From positions 262,001 through 326,000 of the forward strand of contig CAUYUJ010005780.1 in the NCBI GenBank assembly GCA_963575745.1: a stretch of DNA of 64,000 bases, in the 5' to 3' direction. This DNA comes from Prorocentrum cordatum (lineage: Eukaryota; Sar; Dinophyceae; Prorocentrales; Prorocentraceae). Below, piece by piece: positions 1-12,903 of this stretch (positions are counted from its first letter, which is position 1; each line of letters opens with the position of its first letter). The translations under genes and the position numbers were made by a program. The notes under the pieces were generated by a model. That model made no database searches. It saw only the letters and a program-made list of their open reading frames with translations, and was not told the origin of the DNA.

Positions 1-251
1 TACTAGTAATGGTAAAAGTAAACGCGATGACAACAACAAATCATAGTTGTATTAGTATTAGTAGTAGTAGCAGTAGTAGTAGTCGTAGTAGTAGTAGTAG
101 CAGTAGTCGTAGTAGTAGCAGAAATAGTAGTAGCAGTAGCAATACATGTCGTGATAATATCAGTAATGCTAGTAGTAGGCAGTAATGGTAGTCGTAGTGG
201 TGGTAGTAGTAGTAGTAGTAACAGTAAAGATAGCAGTAGCAATAGCAACAA

Positions 252-342
<91 letters not shown>

Positions 343-575
343 TGTAGTAGTAGTAGTAGTAGTAGTAGCCGTAGTAGTAGTAATAGTAGTAGTAGTAGTA
401 GTAGAAGTAGTAGTAATAATGATAATTTAATTTTGAAAAATTAGTCGTCGCAATCGTACCAGCAGTAGAAGCAGTGGTAGTAGTAGTAGTAGTAGTAGTA
501 GTAGTCGTCGTAGCAGTAGAAATGGTAAGAATAGTAGTAGTAGTAGTAGTAGGTGTAGGTGTAGTAGTAGTAGTC

Positions 576-610
<35 letters not shown>

Positions 611-663
611 CGTAGTAGTAGTAGTAGTAGTAGTAAAAGTAGTAGCAAGTAGTAGCGGTAGTC

Positions 664-698
<35 letters not shown>

Positions 699-752
699 AT
701 TCGTCGTCATAGTAGTAGCAGTACAGTAGTAGTAGCAGCAGTAGTAGCATTG

Positions 753-785
<33 letters not shown>

Positions 786-851
786 ACAGTACACTAGGTG
801 GTAGTAGTAGTAGTAGTAGTAGTCGTAGTAGCAATAGTAGTAATAGTGTTG

Positions 852-883
<32 letters not shown>

Positions 884-1195
884 CGTACTCGTCGTAGTCG
901 TAGTCGTAGTAGTACTAATATTATTAGTCGTAATAATAATCGTAGTCGTAGTAGTAGTACTATTACTACTAGTAGTAGCAGTACAACTAGCATTCGTATC
1001 ATTATTATGATTGGTAGTAGGATTGGTAGTTATGATACGAATGGTGATCGGGGTAGTGGTGATCATACATCGATGGTAGTAATGGTAAGGGTAGTGGTTG
1101 CCATCGACAGAATAAGGGTGGTGGTAGTAAGTAATAGTGGTAGCGGCGCTGGTAGCAACAGTAATAATACATACGGTGTATCCAATACATAAAAC
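1..1195. repeat. Degenerate (AGT)n trinucleotide block
   Basis: Runs of AGT/GTA units, with CGT, AGC and AAT variants, fill nearly the whole stretch and fade out past about 1000. A pure AGC run sits near 250-276. Every reading frame here gives homopolymer-like peptides (S, V, L, T or Y), so no coding is claimed. Confidence 0.95.
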
Positions 1196-1645
1196 ACGTG
1201 TATGGGGCTCCTCGGTCGCGCACTGTTGTTTTCATGTGGCTTGCCATCCCCCACGCAACAATTCGACCTCCGCGAGCGCTAGCCTTGGGGATCGACACAT
1301 GTTACCACCAGTACTGCCGCAGTAATAATAGAAACTATGATTCGCTACAGAGGAAACCCACATAACACATTCACATCTGGTACAGGTTGCCAACATCATT
1401 GATAACACTAGAAGCCGCTGGTAAAACGACCAGCGCTACTACGGCGACAGGCCAGCGGGCCGTTGGACAATCTCGAAATGGGCACTGCGCTCCCGTGCGA
1501 CGAACACGACACCCTCGACCTGACCACAACCATTACCAGCAACCTCGAAACCGGGCACGGTCCAAAACGGGGGGAATACATGTTCCAGCGTTACCTGATT
1601 TATCTGCGCTCAACGAACAAAATCGCAAACGCTTTAGCAAAAACG
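1196..1645. other. Unique spacer, no supported gene
   Basis: Non-repetitive sequence between the AGT block and a minisatellite. A plus-strand frame opens at 1463, but most of its length (to 1882) is minisatellite, so I do not call a gene. Confidence 0.5.
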
Positions 1646-2315
1646 TGCGACGCCTGTTATGCCTGGACTACCGGGGCGCACAGCGGCCGCGCTCAAATAC
1701 CACCACATGAGCACCCCCGATGGTGTCGAGAAACTGTCACGCAAGCTGTGCCTGGAACGCCGGGGCACGTAGCAGCCGCGCTCAGAGGCCTAGGGTGTCG
1801 AGAAACTGCCTCGACTCCTGTGCCTGGACGACTCGAGCGCATAGCAGCCGCGCCCACGAGGTGCGCACCCCCTGAGGTGTAGGACAAACCTCTGGGACCA
1901 CCCTCTGCGCACCCCCTGAGGTGTAGGAAAAAAGCCTCGCCTGCTGTGCCTTAAACGACCAGGGCGCGTAGCAACCGCGCTGAAGCACCACCCCCCGAGC
2001 ACCCCATATGGTGCCGAGAAACTGCCACTCCTGCTACATCCTGGACGACCGGGGCGAATAGCGGCGGCGCTCAGGGACCACCCCCTGCGCACCCCCCAAG
2101 GTTTCGAGCAAGTGCCACGCCTGCTGTGCGTGGACGACCAAGACGCATAGCAACCACGGTCAGGGACCACTCTTTGCGCACCCCGGAAGTGTCGACAAAG
2201 AGACACGCCTGCTATGCCTGGACGACTCGGGCGCACAGCGGCCGTGCCCACGGACCCCACCCTGCAAACCCCCGATGATGTTGCTAAAGTGCCTCCCCAG
2301 CTGTTGCCTGGGACG
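1646..2315. repeat. Minisatellite, about 7 diverged units of 85-107 bp
   Basis: Recurring blocks carry TGTCGAGAAACTGCC, then a CCTGGACGACC-like block, then CGCATAGCAGCCGCGC, then GCGCACCCCC. Units are diverged and differ in length. The frames through this stretch translate the repeat. Confidence 0.85.
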
Positions 2316-2590
2316 ATGTGTATGTATGTGTGTGTGCTTGCGCGTATGTGTGTGTGTGTGTGTGTGTTTGCTTGAATTGGTGAGTATATATGTTATGTGG
2401 TTGAGCGTGTGTTTTTGCCAGCGTGTGCGGCTGCATGTCTCTGTTCGACGCAGTGCATATGCATGTATGTATGTATACATGTGTGTGTGTGCGTGCGTGT
2501 GTGTGTGTGTGTGACGTGGTGTGCAGTTGTATGTATGTATGTATGTATGTATGTATGTATGTATATATATATATATATGTATATTTAGTT
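2316..2590. repeat. (TG)n, (TGTA)n and (TA)n microsatellite cluster
   Basis: TG runs near 2320-2370 and 2480-2515, a TGTA tetranucleotide run near 2527-2565 and TA steps near 2563-2582. Confidence 0.95.
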
Positions 2591-3198
2591 TGTCGCGGAC
2601 CTCGACTGCTTCTACTACGACATCCGAAGGGTCTGCTGGTCGAGGGAAGTCCAGGCGGACTGGTGGGCAGCGTGGGAACGCGAGTTCCAGCGCAACGAAC
2701 AACAGCGCGACAAAGGGCGGGGCAAAAGGAAAAGCAGCGACCGGCCCAGGAAAGAGGCAAGAGGCAAACCGACCCCACCTAGCCCAACAACGACTAATCG
2801 AGGCCGCGCCGCCCCGACCTGTTGGGCCTACCCGGCCTCAGGGAAACCCCGGGCACCACGGCCATATCTGGCGACAGCCCACGCCTGAGCGCCGGGCACC
2901 AGGCTTCTCCGGGCTGACCTCCAAGACGACCTACGTCTTCAGCGGGGGAGTCGACCTGGCTGACGCCCTGGTTCGGTGCAAGCCTCCCTCCCCAGGTAAT
3001 GCGCGAGGGTCTTGCGCGTTGCCCTCCCCGGACGGCGCGCGGCCCCTAACACACGAGCCTGCGCCTACGTGAGGCCCAGCCCGCTGCGCCCCACCCAGTA
3101 GCGCTTGGTGCCCCGCGGCCACGCGCTGCCCTCCCCTGGTGGTGCGCTGCCCCCTTGTTCCCTCCCCCCACGCCCCGGGGCCCCCGTCTATTCACACA
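2591..3198. other. GC-rich unique stretch with one open plus-strand frame
   Basis: A plus-strand frame stays open from the microsatellite to 3072. It reads as a disordered S/T/G/A/K-rich segment followed by a P/R-rich one. It has no recognised domain and no convincing splice sites, and it begins inside a microsatellite. It could be an exon of an unrecognised gene or chance openness in GC-rich DNA. Confidence 0.2.
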
Positions 3199-3505
3199 GG
3201 TAAATGTACCGATTAGGTGCTCCTAGACCCGCCATGTGCTGTCCACGCAGGCAGCGCGTGGCCTTCAACGGCTTCGGCCGCAGCCTCGTCAAAAGAGCAA
3301 ATGCACCGATTAGATGCTCTTAGACCCGCCATGTACTGTCCACCCAGACGGCGCATGGGCTCCTCGGTTCGGCCACAATTGTGACGCAGGTAGCTTCGCT
3401 GGACAGATGCCTCAGCCCGGCCATGCACTGTCCAACCAAACAGTGCGTTGCCTCCCTCGGTCCTTGGCCGCAACTTTAGGTCCCTCCGCCGCTTAGGCCC
3501 TGGCC
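3199..3505. repeat. Three-unit tandem repeat, about 100 bp each
   Basis: ACCGATTAGGTGCTCCTAGA followed by a CCGCCATGTGCTGTCCACGC-like block recurs near 3209, 3308 and (more diverged) 3400, with variable GC-rich tails. Confidence 0.7.
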
Positions 3506-4080
3506 ACATTTTGGTCCCTGGCGTGACAACCGGCGCGCCTGGCCGCAGCAAGGGCCGCCCGACGCGCAGCCTCAGCGCTGGCGCTGGGCCGCCTGGCGCC
3601 GACGCCCCGCCTGCTGGGGTTTCCCCGCAGGCGGAACGTTCCTCCTCCCTGTCCCCTCCCTCCCCTTCCCCGCGCCTGTTCCCTCCTTCCCTCCGCGTGC
3701 CGCCGTGGCGCCAGCGCTGCAGCCGCGGCTGGCAGCGACCCCCTGGTCATCGTGCTCTTGGGCTGCACGTTTCGTCGCAAGCCTCGCGCTACACCCAGCG
3801 GGCACATCATTTTGCTGGTGGGCCTCTGAAATCTAATTTGTTTCGTCACTCGCAGTACCTAGTCAGCCCACCTGGGCGGTTCCGCTGTGTTTTCCCGACG
3901 TGCAATACCAATTGATGGTTATGACGTGTGTATCTGCGCGACGACAAGCGAGCAAAAGAAGGGTGAGGGAAATGAGATGCGGGTGCGACGTGGGTGGAAA
4001 GAAAACCACCCCCCACGAAACATGTGGATCATAGTGCTGCTCCGGTAGTTTGGTAACACTGGTCATAGAAATAATGCTTG
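3506..4080. other. Unique GC-rich spacer, no supported gene
   Basis: Contains an alanine/arginine-rich minus-strand frame (about 3493-3849). It has no motif, no clear splice sites and no agreement between frames. Nothing else is recognised. Confidence 0.3.
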
Positions 4081-5080
4081 TACAAAGTGTCGTAAAACCG
4101 TAAACTATGCTTTGACTGGCTGTATTGATTCTCCATTACGGTCTTGCTTTTGCACGGCTGGTATTTTAATGCTTCTGCAATGTGGTGGTAGTGTTGTGGT
4201 ACTACTCTACACCCGAATACTACTGTAGCAGTGCTGTAAGCATGCTTATGCTGCTAATACTGTGCTGTAGTAGTAGACGTAGTAGTATTCTAGGGTCGCT
4301 TGCAATCACAATCCTGCAACCCTGTAGTAGTAATGCGGCAAAGCTTTATGACCCTAGTACTCGTATACTGAGGTAGTAACTCTCTACCGCTACATCAGCC
4401 CTCTATAAACTAAAACTACTATTGCATTTTAAAGGACGGGTGACGCGAATATTGCGACCGTAACAGGTGTAGAACACATATAATGACCTAGCACTGCGCT
4501 ACGATATTATTATTCTAATGCCGTACAAGTGGTACTACCGTAGTGGTGCTCGCGCTATGCGAGAGCATTGTTGTAGAAAGCACGTCGTAGCCGTAGCTGT
4601 TCTGTACCAGAGTAATCATAGTCATACTCTAATACTCGCTGAAGTAGTAGTAGCGGGATACTGCAATCGTAGGAGTCTAGTACACAGATACAACTGAAGC
4701 TTTGCAACGGCAATGCTGTGATAATCCTTCTGGTACTGCAACAACCGCGACCAAATGCAATCCGACGGTTGTACTCTAACACCAGAGTAGTCATGATCGC
4801 CGTAGAAATTGTCACGTACTGGCTGCAAGGGCGCTCGTACTCTGATGCTGCAGTGCGTAAACACGGTGTCCGCACCCTAATGCTATAGCGCTGCAGACTA
4901 ACACTGCGTCCGTAGGCCAATCAGGCGTAGCCTCACTTCAGTAGTGGCGTGGTACTGAAAGTAATGTGGTACAGCGGCACGAACAACAAAGGAGTGATGG
5001 TTGTAGGACAATTGCAATAATCGCATAACGGTGCAATAATATTGTAGACGCGCCCGGGGACGGTCGGATTGAGATAGTGG
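4081..5080. repeat. Decayed GTA/TAC-rich low-complexity DNA
   Basis: AT-richer than the rest of the window and built from scattered CTGTAGTAG, GTACTG and CTCTAATACT words. It grades into the pure (AGT)n block at 5081 and resembles a decayed version of it. No gene is supported. Confidence 0.6.
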
Positions 5081-6115
<1,035 letters not shown>

Positions 6116-7275
6116 AGCAGTCGCAGTCGTAACGTGAATAAAGGCATTCCGAACTTTAAGAAATAGTAATACTAATTCGTATGTGTTGGTGTGGAACATC
6201 TACAGCTCGAACGCTGCAGTAACATTACTGCGCTAGCACTGGCGGCACCACTACTATCGCATGCACAATGAAATTGCAATGGTACTGGTAGTACGGCCCT
6301 GGCGCAGCGCTGTAGTGGTGATGCTCGGGAACTGACTGCAACAAAAGGGGGGTGGTGCTGCAGCGCCGTAGCGACACTACTGTAGCTGTACTCGTACGGC
6401 CTGTACTTTGCAGAGCCCGCTGCACTGGAACATCAAGGTCGTGGCAAATCTCGAACAGTGGCCGTAGTAGCTGAACAATAGTACTCACGTGCTGGTATAC
6501 TTGCGTCAATCATACTGTAGTAGTATCACAGCATCAGAGGTAGTAGCACTGCCGTGGTATATTCGTGGTCGTGTAAATCATACTCTGGCACCGCAATCTC
6601 AGAAACACGCTGGTACTGGCTGCAATAGTCGTAGTACAACGGTTGTGTTCGTACTCATATATTGTTGTAGCAATAGTGCTCTGGCATTGGCTGTAAGAGT
6701 CGTACCGTAAAAATGCAGCCGTAGCAGTAGCCGTAGACTTTTAATGCAACACTCTGCGACGGACATCATACCCCCACATTGGAAACCAGTAAATGCAATG
6801 CTATAGGCGTTATACTCTAGCACGGCAACCGCACTGCTGCAACGCTGTAGTGGCCGTGCTCTCCGACTGAATTAGTAGTACCATGGTCCTGGCTGTAACA
6901 AAGATCAAGTATTCCTCCACTGCTGTAGTGCTCGGGTGCTGTAGGAGCACCCGGATAGCGTGTACCTGTAGTAGTCCTGGAATGCTGTAGCAACACTGCT
7001 GTAGTACTGGTATGCTAGTACTGCAGCAGCAGCCGTACAATGCAATAGTCGTACTGTGCTGTTGGAGCAGCAGTGGTCGCCCCAAGCTGCAAAAGTATTA
7101 TGGAACTGTTCCTCTGTAGATGTAGCGCTGTGGTGGTTGTACGTCTGCGTAGTCATGTAAAAAACACTGCACGGACACGGTGGTATTATCCGTACTAGCC
7201 GTGCTGTCGCGTTGTTGTAATACCAGTACTCTGTATGACAGGACTCAGGTACTGTAGTTTCTAGGGGTATAGTCA
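6116..7275. repeat. Decayed CTGTAGTA-rich DNA
   Basis: Mirrors 4081-5080 on the other side of the AGT block: scattered GCTGTAGTA and GTACTG words, AT-richer, no coding signal. Confidence 0.55.
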
Positions 7276-7620
7276 TGGTATCGTATATGATGTGATTCTC
7301 TGATATGCAATGTTATGGTATGCGGCTTATGTGTGGAATGTACGCTTTGGTATGTCATACCAGTCGTTGTTATGAGGTGTTGTGCTAGGATGATGTGCCA
7401 GGTATGTGATGATGACATGTTATATTTTTTGTATGTTCGAATATGCGTCGTTTTGTTGGGCCTTGCTTGGTTTGTCAAGATATGGAATGCTATATGCTGG
7501 GAGTATGTCTATGCTATGCAATGGTCTGTCATCGTGTACTATGTTACGAAATGTTATGCAATCATATAGTATGTTACGCTCGGATATGTTATCTTCGGCG
7601 GTGTGGTGTGATGTTTTTCC
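7276..7620. repeat. ATG/TATG-rich low-complexity stretch
   Basis: Words such as TATGTTATG, GCTATGC and ATGTTACG recur, with G/T skew on the plus strand. Several overlapping frames exist only because of the composition. Confidence 0.6.
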
Positions 7621-7621
7621 T

Positions 7622-7965
7622 GTGAGGGAACCTGGGGATATGGCGGCCGCGGTATGCAAAATGGTTGAGTCGGCGCGGGGAGCGGAACCGTCAGGGATTA
7701 TCGGGGGACCTGGGGATGTGGCGGCCGTAGGATGCAGAGTGGGCGAGTCGGCGCCGGGGGCGGGACCACCAAGGATTATCGAGAGCCTGGGGATCTGGCG
7801 GCCGCGGAATGCATGGCGGGGGGGGGCGGGACCACCAAGGATTATAGGGAACCTGGGGATCTGGCGGCCGCGGTATGCAGGACGGGGGGGGGCGGGACGA
7901 CCAGGGATTATCTGGAGCCTGGGGATCGGGCGGCCGCGGTATGCAGGGCAGGCGCGCTGGGAGGT
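7622..7965. repeat. Tandem repeat, 5 units of about 62-80 bp
   Basis: Each unit has a CCTGGGGATNTGGCGGCCGC-type start, then GGTATGCA, a G-rich stretch and CCANGGATTATC. Units begin near 7629, 7709, 7787, 7849 and 7916. Confidence 0.9.
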
Positions 7966-8202
7966 CTGTTCTTAAACCCTAACGACCCAAACCTGCCGGG
8001 TGGGGAAAACGCAGCCACGACAAGGACATCCACGAACCACCACCAACACGAAAGACCACCGCCACCAGCACAAAATATGATTTCTCAAGGACGCAAGGAG
8101 GGGACTAGACCCTTTAGCCCCTCCCAGGAGGCCCAGAGAAGGGAGAACGAGGGGAGAGCAGCGGTATCGGTACCTATCCCTCCTCTGAAGTATAGGGGTC
8201 GG

Positions 8203-8429
8203 TTACGCGATACTGAACTCTGCGCGCTCGGCGGCCGACAGCACCTCGCCCAGGTCGGCCAGCAGCGCCCGCAGCGCCCGCACCCGCCGCTCGGCCTGCA
8301 GCGCCTCGCCCTCCGCGCGCCTCGCGCGCGCCTCCGCCTCCGCGCCAGCCGCGGCGGAACCTAGGGCGCGGGAGCGCTCTTCGGCGAGCTGCCGCTCGGT
8401 GCCCCGCATGAGGTCCCGCAGCACCTCCT
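8203..8429 (-). CDS. Coiled-coil protein, candidate last exon
   Basis: Minus-strand exon that ends at a TAA stop (8205-8203). It opens after a pyrimidine-rich tract and an AG (8431-8430). The 74 residues are E, R, A and L-rich with heptad-like spacing, for example GTERQLAEERSRA and LQAERRVRALRALLADLGEV, so a continuous coiled-coil helix is expected. Third codon positions are very GC-rich. The first two bases complete a codon begun at 8783, giving the uninterrupted join FTEY-EEVLRDLM. I do not recognise a family: this could be the tail of a structural, centrosomal or golgin-like protein. A weaker possibility is that a GTATCG motif near the end is a donor and the protein continues. Confidence 0.6.
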
Positions 8430-8782
8430 CTCGACGGCCGCGCGCGAGGGGGGAAGGGCGAGACGGGGGGGGGCCTTCGGAGAAGCCGAGGGGCCTCTCA
8501 GGAGGCGGGGCCTCCTCAGAAGCGCCCGGGGGCTTCTCAGAGGCCTCCTTGGCTTCGAGGCCTCCCTGGGCATTCTGAGAAGGCCCCCGCCTGCTGAGAA
8601 ACCCCTGGGCTCCTCCCGTCTCCACTCGAACCAATTCCTTGTGCGCGCCGCCGATCCTCGTGGTGGTCTCGCAGCCGGCCCCCGGCGCTCATCAGAGGAG
8701 AAGCATGGACCACCACCAGCACCGAGAGAGCCCATCGGTGGGGGGGCCGACCCCTGGGCGGTGGCACGCCTGAGCGTCTTAC
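8430..8782 (-). other. Intron of coiled-coil gene (GT-AG)
   Basis: Minus-strand intron of 353 bp. It starts GTAAGA (8782-8777) and ends CGAG (8430). Its inside is rich in GGCCTC/GAGGCC palindromic words and C/T runs. Confidence 0.5.
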
Positions 8783-8847
8783 CGTACTCGGTGAAGCTCG
8801 AGTGTGCAAGCGCCAAGGAGTCGCCACCCCCCCGCCAGCAATAGGTT
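8783..8847 (-). CDS. Coiled-coil gene, internal exon
   Basis: A 65 bp exon bounded by a TTTACC...CTGAG acceptor and a canonical GTAAGA donor. It encodes a peptide ending DSLALAHSSFTEY plus one base. That base joins in phase to the next exon at 8429. About three quarters of third codon positions are G or C. It starts in phase 2, while the upstream coiled-coil exon at 10478-10672 ends in phase 0. So at least one exon between them is unseen, or the two belong to different genes. Confidence 0.5.
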
Positions 8848-10477
8848 CTCAGCGATGGTAAACAATGAGAGACAAGATCCCGATCCCCAAAACGAGTTGT
8901 TTCGCATATCTAATTATATATATGTATATATACTTGAACCATGCGCGAGAAGTGCGCTTAGGTTCTAGCCAAGGTCAGGGACGGGATGTTCTGTGAAGCT
9001 ACCGTGGAGCAGAACGCCGAACAAAAACAATATATGCACGAGGACATATGGAGTCAGCAAGAGGGGGACAGGGGAGAAGGGAAGCCTAAGTGTGTTTCTT
9101 TGGGGCGTCGGATGGCCGCGGCCCATACTACTTCTGATAGAATGAACGGGTTCGCGCAGAGTGATGGCGTACAAGGCGCGCAAGAGGGATGGTGCAGAGC
9201 AGGGCTTGGCCATGCGAGGTCCAAGCAATGGCCCACGCGAGGAAGGTGCACGAAGCGAGCACCGCTGAGATATCCATATCCAAACACTTCGGAGGTGGTG
9301 TGGCCCTGCCCCATGGTGGTCCGGTCACTTTCGCCTATGACATTCTCGCAGCTCGGGTTTCCGAGATGCCCTGAGCTGAAGTGGTGTGGCCACTTTTGCC
9401 CGAATCATCTTCGCAACCCAGACCTCTGAGATGCCCTATTGTGGTCATTGCTTCTCACCTGAGACAGCCCTGTAACTCTGGGTTCCGAGATGCACTGAGC
9501 TCAGGTGGTCAGGCCACTTTCGCATGGTATTCATCCATTCTATATTTGAATATATATATATATATGTATATTGTATGTGTATCTCTCTTCATTCTATGTG
9601 TAGTGCTCCTCGAGAAGTGGTCGGTCGACGTTCGGAGGCGGGCGGGGTGTCCGAACTGGATGGACGCCGAGAATACCAGTCGAGAAAGGGACACCAAGGC
9701 AAATGCGACCCCAGAACACATCTGGAATAGATGTTCATCCCAGATCTGCTTCTGACGGACGGCCCCAGGGCCCGAAGACGGCCCCCGGGACGCCGAGAAA
9801 GGCAGAAAACCCCCTCGAGACCAGAGCCTCGACTCGACCCCCCTTCTCCCCTTCTACTGGGCGGAACCCACCGCTGGGCCACCTCGGGCCTCCATTTTCC
9901 AGTGGCTCTCGCTTCGCTAGGTTAATAAGGCCAACCCATGATCTAAGGGGTTGCTGGAAGGAAAAGGGGCAAGAAGAACTCTCAAGTCACCCTGTGCCAC
10001 CACTCCGCCTCCTCATGAGGCGGCCCCCCCCATTCGGGGAGACGCAAGACTCAAGTTCGGGGGACTCAGGTTGGCCTGACGGGGCCAGCGTGAAAACGAC
10101 GAGACCCAGCCTGAAATCTGACGCGAGCTCCCGCTGCAAAATCCTACGAAAACTGGACCGCCAAGATCCGGAACGCACTCGCCAGAAAGCGCCGGCCAGA
10201 CCGAGCTCCAGCGTGCGTGTACACCTCAGCCTCACGCTCCCCCGCCCCGTGGCCGGCTCCAACGGCTTCTCTCGGGCGTTGGCAGAACTGGGTTTAGTGG
10301 AACCTGGTTTAGTGATCTGTACCAGGGGCGCCCCCCCGTCCCATTTCCACTAACCAGAACTGCCGTCACCCGAAAAAACACCAGCTATGACAAACCTGGC
10401 CTAGTGGTTCTGGCCAATTCAAAGGCTCCGGGGCCCTGCCGCTAACCGGGTCCCCTCACCCGGGGTCCTGGCCATAC
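8848..10477 (-). other. Presumed intronic stretch with tandem repeat and TA run
   Basis: Lies between coiled-coil exons. It holds a tandem repeat near 9290-9530 (about 75 bp units sharing GGTGTGGCCACTTT-like and CCGAGATGCCCTGAGC words), a (TA)n run near 9548-9566, and a 216-codon plus-strand frame (9703-10353). That frame is proline/serine-rich with no domain, and I do not call it a gene. Confidence 0.4.
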
Positions 10478-10672
10478 CCGATTCTCCTCTGAGCTCAGCT
10501 CGGCGCACGAGGCCTCCAGGCGCCCGCCCTCCTCCTCCAGCTGCCCCAGCTCCGCCTGCAGGCGCGCGACCTCGGCGCGCCGGGCGGCGTGTGCCGCGTG
10601 CCGGGCGGCGATCTCCGCCTGCCGGTCCTGCAGCCGCTGCTCCTCGGCCTCCAGCCTCTGGTTCTCCTCTGG
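10478..10672 (-). CDS. Coiled-coil gene, upstream exon
   Basis: A 195 bp minus-strand exon, phase 0 at both ends. It is bounded by CCCAAG at 10673 and a GTATGG donor at 10477. The 65 residues form a textbook coiled coil, for example ENQRLEAEEQRLQDRQAEIA and VARLQAELGQLEEEGGRLEA, with almost every third codon position G or C. It lies upstream of and on the same strand as the exons at 8847 and 8429 and has the same composition, so one gene is likely but not proven. The first codons (CCAGAGGAGAA) and last codons (TCAGAGGAGAA) are nearly the same sequence. The true donor or acceptor may therefore lie a few bases away. Confidence 0.6.
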
Positions 10673-12160
10673 CTTGGGACGCCCGGGGTGGAAGGCACGA
10701 GCCAGGCACGAGGACGTGCTGTATGAGACGAAGCCAGGGCGAGGACAACATGGGGCGAGGATGAGTCGAGAATCTCTGAGATCCAGCGGATCTGGATGAT
10801 GTCTCGGACGCCGCGGCCTTCTCAGAGAGTTCCGGAGCGCTTTGAGAGCGTTCGGGAACGACGCTCTGGAACGGATTCATCCTCGTCCTGGCCCCGTCGT
10901 GTTACACCCACAAAGAATTACAAAAAACAGAAAACATGCCGATTCTTGAAGTAAGGAGGCGCTTGAAGTAGATTGTGCCCTGGGAATCTAGAAATACCTA
11001 CTATCAATGACCGGCATGTACTACGATGTGCCTCTGTTGGAGGCGCGCGTCCGACCCGGCATATAGTACCGAGCAGTATGGCCAGAAAGCGCTCGTCACT
11101 GAGCATGTGCTGTCAGATTTCTCAGCGCGCGCGTCGCCACTGGGGCGCAGACGCACATATCGTATTAGTGTGTATGGGTGATGCCGACGGAATGGTTTCG
11201 GACGCAACTCTTGAGAGATCTTCGTCAGAACGATTTAAAACTATTGGGCCCGATTAAAGGGTCACTGAGCAGGACCAAACTGGATGAAGCCCAGAATTAA
11301 GCCCGATATTAAGCCGAATTAAGCCCAAGATTAAGCCGGGTTGGGCAACATTCAACCAAATCAGGCATGTGTTCGGCCCCCGGAATGGCAAGGCAAGGCA
11401 AGGTCGGGGGGACGTACAGGTGAGGTAGGGGCAGAGTTGGGATTAGAGAAAATCTGTGCTAATGCACCCCCCTGAAAGAAAGAAATGAAAGCGTCCAGGT
11501 TGGTTCGTTCCCTAACCCCACCTTCGGGGTACCTCCCCCTTCAAGAACCCATGGCAAGGTAATCTGCGTGTCAGCTCTGGTGCCAGAGCGGTCCCTGGAG
11601 GGCATGCGAAGAATCTAGCGCAGCATTGGCCAAACGCCGTGGGAGCATTGAACCCACAGGCGACAGTTCGTGCATCATGTCAGGAGCCTCAAGAGGGGGC
11701 GAGGGAGGAGGAGGAGGAGGAGGAAGAGGTGGAAAAAGAAAGGAAAGAAAACACATTCACATGCACATTGACGCCCCAAGTCGATACGGAACAAATAGGT
11801 ACGATGCCCAACAACAAATCTTGTCCAGAACCTTTAGTAGCGGCCGCTGTTGGGCAGGAGGCCTCCTGTCTCAAATGGATGGACAACGTCCGCGGCGACG
11901 CCGACAATGAATCCTGTCCAAAATGAAAAGGCAGTGCTGTCGGAATTCGTGCCCACTGTTTCCGTGTCCACTTCGTGCTTCCAAAATCCTTCTGGAGCGC
12001 GGAGAGCATGGGCCACCGACTGCCGGCATCCAGCTCGGCGAGGGTAGCCACGGCGCAAACAGGGACAGCTGGACTTGTCGCTGAGTGCTGGCAGGCACGG
12101 CGCAAACAGCCGCGTCCTGAGCCAAAAAGCGGCTGCGGGTCAACCCGAGCCGCCCCCATG
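10673..12160. other. Mixed unique DNA, no supported exon
   Basis: Contains a small AAGCCCGATATTAAGCCG-type repeat (11283-11345). It has a stretch near 11122-11195 that resembles 21002-21090 (ATTTCTCNGCGCGCGCGTCG). It also has a GGA run near 11705-11735. No frame is convincingly coding. Confidence 0.4.
11795..11955 (+). repeat. Dispersed repeat, copy 1 of 2
   Basis: Shares an ordered series of blocks with 51665-51800: CAACAACAAATCTTGTCC, GCGGCCGCTGTTGG, GCGACGCCGACAATGAATC and AGTGCTGTCGGAATTCG-like sequence. No inverted ends are visible. Confidence 0.6.
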
Positions 12161-12164
12161 ACGG

Positions 12165-12365
12165 GCCAAGAGAGATCCGAATCGCTAGAAGATCGCTCCA
12201 AGACGTCTAAGATGGCCTCCAGACGGCCCACGATGCCCCCAAGACGCTCCAGAAGGTCTCCAAGAGGCCTCCCAAAGAGGGGCCCAAGAAGCAACATTCA
12301 AGAATCCCCCATTGGCTTTTCAAAGGTTTTAGCGTTCTCGCCTTGTCGGCTTTCCGACGCTCCAC
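12165..12365 (+). repeat. CCAAGA-type array with T-rich core
   Basis: Short CCAAGANGGCC/CCAAGAGGCC units (12180-12305) are followed by the core word GCGTTCTCGCCTTGTCGGC near 12330. This is one member of a window-wide family. Confidence 0.75.
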
Positions 12366-12768
12366 GACCGTCCACGAAACTCCTGGCACTGGGCGCTGCA
12401 TACGGGGGAGTGGGGAAACACCCATGCCACCGTTTCTGCGCCCGCGTGAAATTCACTTGCAATATATGGCTTCTGCACGAGGTGGCCCAAATCGATATGT
12501 TCTCCAGCTTGCCTCAGACATCCACCAACCCCCCTGATCCGACTGGGCGTGCGATATGCTGGTGCGCCCTGATTGGTCAGCAGCAGAAATGCCCACACAT
12601 TCTACCAAAGGCGCACTTATCTCCCGCTCCTTTACACTAGAACACTCACCCGCCCAAACGTGGCCCAAGATGGAAAGTCACTTGCCAGGACTGCCCACAT
12701 ATATACATGCAACCCGAGCAGCACTCGAATTCTGCAAACAGAAATGACCATTTCCCGCTCTCCCCAAC

Positions 12769-12903
12769 TCAACCGCAGAACTGCTTGGCATGCTTCCGAA
12801 CACGCTCGAGGACTTTGCGCCTGGCCTCGAGGCTGATGTAAGCGAAGAAATGGCTCCTGCCCACGATCACGTGCTGCGTCCCTCCGATTGGCTCGGAGAA
12901 CGC
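12769..12903 (-). CDS. Unrecognised protein, last coding exon
   Basis: Minus-strand exon of 45 codons ending in TGA (12771-12769). The acceptor is a CCCTTTCTGCAACGCTCAAG-like tract. A stop codon just upstream in the same frame forces a splice site here. About 82% of third codon positions are G or C; the competing frame over the neighbouring sequence has only about half. The peptide includes IGGTQHVIVGRSHFFAYISL then EARRKVLERVRKHAKQFCG, a strand-like segment followed by a basic amphipathic helix. I recognise no family. The helix loosely recalls the end of a PUF domain, but that is too weak to use. Confidence 0.55.
   Translation of the reverse strand, partial: AFSEPIGGTQHVIVGRSHFFAYISLEARRKVLERVRKHAKQFCG

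Noticed and set aside
12769-12903. Assigning this last exon to the PUF gene as its final helix
   Set aside because: The likeness (RRKVLERVRKHAKQF) is weak. The PUF gene has a stop near 48628, and other gene signals lie between.
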